NCBI GenBank assembly: GCA_016927475.1
Contig: JAFGMO010000065.1
Span: forward strand, 49,360-113,359
Length of the DNA: 64,000 nucleotides
Direction of reading: 5' to 3'
Source of the DNA: Candidatus Aminicenantota bacterium
GTDB taxonomy: Bacteria; Acidobacteriota; Aminicenantia; Aminicenantales; Aminicenantaceae
The notes under the pieces were generated by a model that had not been told where the DNA came from, ran no database searches, and worked only from the letters and a program-made list of their open reading frames with translations. Positions 59,984 through 64,000 of the stretch are shown here, piece by piece (position 1 is the stretch's first letter; each line of letters begins with the position of its first letter). Made by a program: the position numbers and the translations under genes.

Positions 59984-61525
59984 ATGAATATGGATTTGTT
60001 CAATGCGGACATGACTGAACGAACTTCTGATTTGTCTCTCTCAACAAAAGTAATCCATGGCGGATTGTGGATAACAGCCCTTCGCATTTCCAACAAACTT
60101 TTAAGTTTCATCCGTATCCCCATACTTGCTTGGCTGCTCCGGCCCGAGGACTTCGGCCTCGCGGGGATTGCCGCACTTACAATCGCCATCATCCAAACAT
60201 TCACTCAACCCGGACTGGCTATTGCACTTATTAGGAAAAAAGGCAATATCCGGCCGTATCTTGATACTATATGGATGGTTTCAGTCATCAGGAGTGTGTG
60301 TATTTTTGCTCTGATCATCCTGTCAGCACCTTATGTAGCCGTCTTTTTTGACGCTCCAGAGGCTGAAGCCGTGATTCGTGTGTTCAGTATAACAATCCTT
60401 ATCGTGGGATTTAGAAATCCCGCCGTTCTCTATTTTCAAAGAGAGTTGGACTTTAAGAAGCAGTATATGTATGAGTTTTCAACTGCCCTGGCCAATCTTA
60501 TTGTTTCCGGAGTAGCCGCAGTTGTCCTTAGAAATGTTTGGGCGTTGGTTTTAGGTGCTATTGCGGGAAGTGTTACAAGATGTTTTATGTCTTATGTGCT
60601 CCGGCCTTACAAACCTAGGTTCAGGCTGGATAAAGAAAAATTTCTTGAGCTTTTTGAATTCGGGAAATGGGTTCTCGGCTCGAGTATGCTGTATTTCTTG
60701 GTGTCACAGGGTGACGATATCGTTTTGGGTAAGTTGTTCGGTGTGACGATGTTGGGTTTATATCAGATGGCCTATACACTTTCTGATTTGCCGACAACAC
60801 AGATAAGTCAGATAATAGGGGATGTGACATTTCCCGCCTATTCCAGGATTCAAGATGATAAACAACGCTTGAGACGGGCTTATGAAAAAGTGCTTCAGCT
60901 TGTCCTCATGGGAACCGCAGCTCTGGCAGGCGGTCTTTTTATTCTGGCTCCAGAATTCACATCTATTTTTTTAGGCCCCAAGTGGACAAACATCGTACCC
61001 ATCCTTTATATTCTAATATGGGCAGGATTGCTGAAATCTGTTAAAGGAACTACAGAGCCCATTTTCAACGCCCTGGGAAAGCCGGCCATATTTACTAAGT
61101 CCTACTTTATACAACTTATTATTCTCGCAGGGGTGATATTCCCGTTAACGCAGGTATCAGGAGCCCGAGGTATAGCCATTGCTGTTTTAATTAGTCAGGC
61201 AGCCTCGACAATATTTGCAGTAGTGCAAGCCATGAGAACAATCGAATTTAAACCTTGGAATTTTTTACGCATTTGGATCACGCCATTATCGAGTATGGCC
61301 GTAATGATTCTTGTTGTCTTCATTGCAAAACAGCTTATTGATGCAAACAGGGTCATAATTTTTCTGGTTCTGATGGGGCTTGGCGCTTTGTCTTATCTTG
61401 TGTTAAATATTATCGGAAGCAGGATCTTTGGATTGGAAATTGTTAAATTAATCAAAGAGATTATTCATTCTTCTCGAGGAAAAATCGCTAGGTCAGACAA
61501 AAAATGGAACGTAAAATCCTCATAA
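59984..61525 (+). CDS. Wzx-type polysaccharide flippase (MOP superfamily)
   Basis: About 513 residues from ATG 59984; an ATG at 59990 has a better-spaced ribosome site. Twelve to fourteen hydrophobic helices. The start KVIHGGLWITALRISNKLLSFIRIPILAWLLRPEDFGLAGIAAL is the usual Wzx entry (G......R......ilarlL.peefGl.a). It moves undecaprenyl-linked repeat units across the inner membrane for Wzy polymerisation. It overlaps the next gene by 22 bases on the same strand. Confidence 0.9.
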   Translation: MNMDLFNADMTERTSDLSLSTKVIHGGLWITALRISNKLLSFIRIPILAWLLRPEDFGLAGIAALTIAIIQTFTQPGLAIALIRKKGNIRPYLDTIWMVSVIRSVCIFALIILSAPYVAVFFDAPEAEAVIRVFSITILIVGFRNPAVLYFQRELDFKKQYMYEFSTALANLIVSGVAAVVLRNVWALVLGAIAGSVTRCFMSYVLRPYKPRFRLDKEKFLELFEFGKWVLGSSMLYFLVSQGDDIVLGKLFGVTMLGLYQMAYTLSDLPTTQISQIIGDVTFPAYSRIQDDKQRLRRAYEKVLQLVLMGTAALAGGLFILAPEFTSIFLGPKWTNIVPILYILIWAGLLKSVKGTTEPIFNALGKPAIFTKSYFIQLIILAGVIFPLTQVSGARGIAIAVLISQAASTIFAVVQAMRTIEFKPWNFLRIWITPLSSMAVMILVVFIAKQLIDANRVIIFLVLMGLGALSYLVLNIIGSRIFGLEIVKLIKEIIHSSRGKIARSDKKWNVKSS

Positions 61526-62820
61526 TCGCATATCATTTCCTTCCCCTGACAACCGCAGGCAGTTTTCGAATACATGACTGGGCAAAATATCTTAAAAGAT
61601 TTGGATGGTATCCCATTATTCTGACAAGACATTGGTCCCCGGCAACAAAATATCCTTGGGAAACAAATGAAAGCACTCTTAGTAGAGAAGTAGCTCAAGA
61701 TATTAAATGTCTGGTTTACAGAACGCGCTATAAGCAGGCGTACCAATCTATTTGGAATCTGAGAGCCCGATTGACCGAAGATAAGTCCCCGTCACGAGTT
61801 AAAGCCGCATTCAGAAAGATGTTGAGTTATATGCTCCGCAACTTTCTCCTGCTTCCGGATGAATACATAGGCTGGAGAAGCACGGCCTATAAGGCAGGAT
61901 GCGATATTATGAATGAACACCATATCGATGCCATTCTTGCCACGGGAATGCCCTGGACCTCATTTTTAGTTGCAAATGATTTAAGCCGTAAAAACAAAGT
62001 CCCCTGGGTGGCTGATTATCGTGACCCCTGGACACAACCAACAACACTCGGTATAAAAAAGGAGTATGCTGTTGTTTTTATGCGAAATCGGCTTTTGGAG
62101 AAACGGATAATGAAGCAGGCCTCATCCCTGATTCATATTTCTGAACCCCTTCAAAAAGGGTTGAGAAAATATTTAAACCTTGACGTACATTTGATTCCCA
62201 ACGGATACGACCCGGATTTATTTGCCGGTTTCAGATCGTGTAAACCAGGCCGTTCTGTTTTTTTCATATCTTTTGTAGGGACATTGCATACAAATACAAA
62301 TCCTTATGTATTTTTGGAAGGATTCAGGTATTTTGTAGAGCAATTCAGCCTGAGCCCTGAAACATGCCGTCTTTCTTTCACAGGTTCAGGATTTTGGCAT
62401 CTTGAAAAAGAGTACAGATTTTTCGGTGATATCCGGCCTTTGGTGAATTTTGAGGGCAATTTATCTCATGAAGAAGCCTTAAAAAGAATGCATAAAGCCC
62501 ATGTTTTACTTTCATTCCCTCTTGATATGGATGGATGCATTCCGGCTAAAACTTATGAATATATTGCCTCGGGACGGCCTATTCTAGTCTCGCCTGATGG
62601 AAAATACAGAGGCGCTATAAGAAATCTTCTGGAGATGACAAAAGCAGGAATTATTCTGAACTCACCCAAAGAGATATCCTCTTGGCTGGGGATTAAATAT
62701 AGGGAGTTCCAAAAAACAGGCGAAGTACGTTCATGTGCCGGCATGAAGGCTGTCGATAAGTTCAGCCGGGAAAAACAAACTGAGAAACTGGCTTCTATCC
62801 TCAATGTTTTATCCCGATAG
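61504..62820 (+). CDS. Glycosyltransferase (GT4-like, exopolysaccharide cluster)
   Basis: A 438-residue protein: MERKILIIAYHFLPLTTAGSFRIHDWAKYLKRFGWYPIILTR; a middle part with ATGMPWTSFLVANDLSRKNKVPWVADYRDPWTQP (donor-side), EKRIMKQASSLIHISEPLQKGL, NGYDPDLF; and a C-terminal half with FSFVGTLHTNTNPYVFLEGF, LSHEEALKRMHKAHVLLSFPLDMDGCIPAKTYEYIASGRPILVSPDG (an E-x-type tail with PAKTYEYIASG). The last is the glycosyltransferase signature of this subgroup. It starts inside the flippase gene, so the two are co-translated; its 3' end overlaps the convergent methyltransferase gene by 20 bases. Confidence 0.88.
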   Translation: MERKILIIAYHFLPLTTAGSFRIHDWAKYLKRFGWYPIILTRHWSPATKYPWETNESTLSREVAQDIKCLVYRTRYKQAYQSIWNLRARLTEDKSPSRVKAAFRKMLSYMLRNFLLLPDEYIGWRSTAYKAGCDIMNEHHIDAILATGMPWTSFLVANDLSRKNKVPWVADYRDPWTQPTTLGIKKEYAVVFMRNRLLEKRIMKQASSLIHISEPLQKGLRKYLNLDVHLIPNGYDPDLFAGFRSCKPGRSVFFISFVGTLHTNTNPYVFLEGFRYFVEQFSLSPETCRLSFTGSGFWHLEKEYRFFGDIRPLVNFEGNLSHEEALKRMHKAHVLLSFPLDMDGCIPAKTYEYIASGRPILVSPDGKYRGAIRNLLEMTKAGIILNSPKEISSWLGIKYREFQKTGEVRSCAGMKAVDKFSREKQTEKLASILNVLSR

Positions 62821-63658
62821 CAACAATACCTTCCCTGTATTTTGGTAGAATCCGCATGATCGTTCCAACCGCTCTTAAAAATAAACTGGGTGCCGACTGT
62901 GGCTGATTCATCCTCAGTTTCATACTTAAAACCTCGAATCCTGCTGCCGACAATCCAGACTTCACTTCATTCACGGTATATTCCCTGGGATGTACTCTTG
63001 GGTCAATGATTTTTTCTTTGGACCATGTAACATTCTGGGGAAAGGAAGCTGTAGGATTTTTACCTGTTGCTAAAAGCAGGATGTTTCTCAGGCTTGCAAA
63101 ATTAGGAGTTGTAACAATAAGCCTGCCACCGCGTCTTAAAACCTTGAATATTTTTGTGAACAGGACTTTTGGAGGACACAACAGGTGTTCGATGATTTCA
63201 GAGGCAATGATCGTGTCAAACTCATCGTCAGGGAAGGGGATGTTTTCAAAATGAAGGTCACATGGAAGGACCGGGATACCCTGATGAATCGGGTATCGGC
63301 AGTATGTCTCAATATTGTCAGGATGATCAATTCCGGATACATTGAAACCAAACTGTCTTTTTAATACGACATCATAAAAACCATATGCAATTCCGACATC
63401 CAGTATTTTTTCCCCAACCGTATATTCAACAGTTTTAATAATAACATCCATATGACGCAGACTTTGACCTGCTTTTAGGACATTCTTTGGAGTAATGCGC
63501 CGTCCTTTGTAATCATAGGGCTCATCCAGGTAAAATTCAGCTGCTTCTGAGGCGACTTGATTGAGTTCTTCGATGATTGTTTTACTATTGATTAGTCTCA
63601 CATCAGATTGTTTCTTCTTGTGAGAAGTTTCCTTCCTGTAGACGTTAAAAATTTTCAT
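62801..63658 (-). CDS. Class I SAM-dependent methyltransferase
   Basis: About 285 residues from ATG 63658 (the frame opens a codon earlier at TTG). Motif I GEKILDVGIAYGFYDVVL near 84-101 (D-x-G-x-x-x-G), motif II region NVSGIDHPDNIETY near 112, FDTIIASEIIEHLLCP near 150 (usual fD.ii..eviEHl), LRRGGRLIVTTPNFASL near 176. Likely acts on a sugar or lipid-linked intermediate of the cluster; the acceptor is unknown. The reverse-complement copy of the leader repeat lies upstream of its start. Confidence 0.88.
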   Translation of the reverse strand: MKIFNVYRKETSHKKKQSDVRLINSKTIIEELNQVASEAAEFYLDEPYDYKGRRITPKNVLKAGQSLRHMDVIIKTVEYTVGEKILDVGIAYGFYDVVLKRQFGFNVSGIDHPDNIETYCRYPIHQGIPVLPCDLHFENIPFPDDEFDTIIASEIIEHLLCPPKVLFTKIFKVLRRGGRLIVTTPNFASLRNILLLATGKNPTASFPQNVTWSKEKIIDPRVHPREYTVNEVKSGLSAAGFEVLSMKLRMNQPQSAPSLFLRAVGTIMRILPKYREGIVAIGIKH

Positions 63659-63748
63659 CAATTTTTTTTAATAAACATCCTTTTTAAATGTTTCATACGC
63701 AGGCATACCCAGGAACGATGAAAATTATTCGCCTTTGTTTTCCAGTTA

Positions 63749-63851
63749 ATAATCCTGCATTATTCATAAATTTGGCCGACACCAACAGATAATTTTAATA
63801 GTATGTATCATTTAAAGATATTTTCTGGCAACATTGATAATGAAACATTTT
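63749..63851 (-). repeat. 103 bp leader-associated repeat, copy 2
   Basis: Reverse-complement partner of 51207-51309. Its core ATGAATAATGCAGG (63754-63767 on the minus strand) ends 96 bases before the methyltransferase start. The two copies thus face inward around the exopolysaccharide cluster, each upstream of a gene. Overlaps the TIR-bounded element next to it. Lies in the 342 bp gap 63659-64000, which otherwise holds the repeat at its end. Confidence 0.75.
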
Positions 63852-63884
63852 CCATGACCATTTTAAGAAAATGTCGGCCAAATT
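63769..63884. mobile_element. 116 bp MITE-like element with perfect 13 bp terminal inverted repeats
   Basis: AATTTGGCCGACA (63769-63781) and TGTCGGCCAAATT (63872-63884) are perfect inverted repeats bounding 116 bp. Most of its body is the 103 bp repeat above. No clear target-site duplication. No transposase in the window. Copy 1 at 51207-51309 has lost the left end, so it would be a fragment. Confidence 0.5.
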
Positions 63885-64000
63885 ACCCTTTCAGGCAAGC
63901 CGATCTTACCGCTTCTGCTTTGTTGCAGCCTGTTCGCGGTGCCAAGCACAGCTTCACAGGCTGACGCCTCGCAGCTACGGCAAGCTTGGCTCGTGAATAA
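63881..64000 (-). repeat. 120 bp structured repeat, copy 2 (at window edge)
   Basis: Reverse-complement partner of 23110-23229. Read on the minus strand, the 7-nt stem is AGCCTGT/ACAGGCT (7 of 7 pairs) and the other stems keep pairing by G-T changes (CTTGCCGTA against AGCGGTAAG; CGAGCC against GGCTTG). It ends at the window edge and may extend further. It follows the TIR element directly. Confidence 0.75.

Noticed and set aside
1..64000. CRISPR array
   Set aside because: No regularly spaced repeats were found; the only tandem repeat is the 2 x 16 bp at 39302-39333.

Overview
The window looks like a chromosome segment from a mesophilic, Gram-negative-type anaerobe. The best guess is a Candidatus Aminicenantes or Acidobacteriota relative. 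That guess rests on the many ~850-870 residue FtsX/MacB-type permeases with an N-terminal prefix domain and PadR partners, an acyl-CoA dehydratase activase, M56-TonB signalling, Wzx/Wzy exopolysaccharide genes, lipoproteins and outer-membrane barrels. It is inferred from gene content only; no rRNA, tRNA or phylogenetic marker gene is present.

Layout. 1-1503 is the 3' part of a plus-strand permease. 1741-5988 is a giant two-ASKHA-domain activase. 6114-16120 (mostly minus strand) holds a cupin, two PadR-permease cassettes, a ketopantoate-reductase-like gene, a type II toxin-antitoxin pair running into a ferredoxin-nitroreductase, and a barrel protein. 16248-25935 is an envelope and proteolysis region: a membrane sulfatase-like protein, a broken CPBP protease, a barrel protein, a subtilase, and an operon of CPBP protease, barrel protein and S41 protease. 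26311-28701 is a scarred stretch with an intact pair (a 132-residue unknown protein plus a ComEC-like metallo-beta-lactamase-fold protein), surrounded by fragments. 28781-30964 is a BlaI/M56-TonB sensor operon with a clear promoter and operator. 31191-50049 is a tandem minus-strand array of five permeases, two intact PadR genes, one deleted PadR and two permease stubs, with interspersed lipoproteins and a class C hydrolase. 51395-63658 is an exopolysaccharide cluster: Wza-like exporter, tyrosine-kinase co-polymerase, ligase/polymerase, Wzx flippase, four glycosyltransferases and a methyltransferase.

How it fits together. No ABC ATPase is encoded here, so the permeases must use an ATPase from elsewhere or act without one. 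The N-terminal prefix domain and the adjacent PadR repressors suggest separately regulated envelope-stress, efflux or lipoprotein-handling pumps. The array is in birth-and-death turnover: stubs and a deleted regulator lie between intact copies. A ~90 bp palindromic element sits 2-8 bp from the stop codon of six of these genes or stubs.

The most unusual signals are three repeat families. (1) A 120 bp element occurs at 23110-23229 and, inverted, at 63881-64000. It is ~93% identical except for two 7-nt arms that differ at every position and yet still pair within each copy. (2) A 103 bp element with the core ATGAATAATGCAGG lies upstream of the first exopolysaccharide gene and of the methyltransferase gene, with the core alone upstream of the flippase gene and a variant upstream of a barrel gene. 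(3) The ~90 bp stop-codon-associated palindromes.
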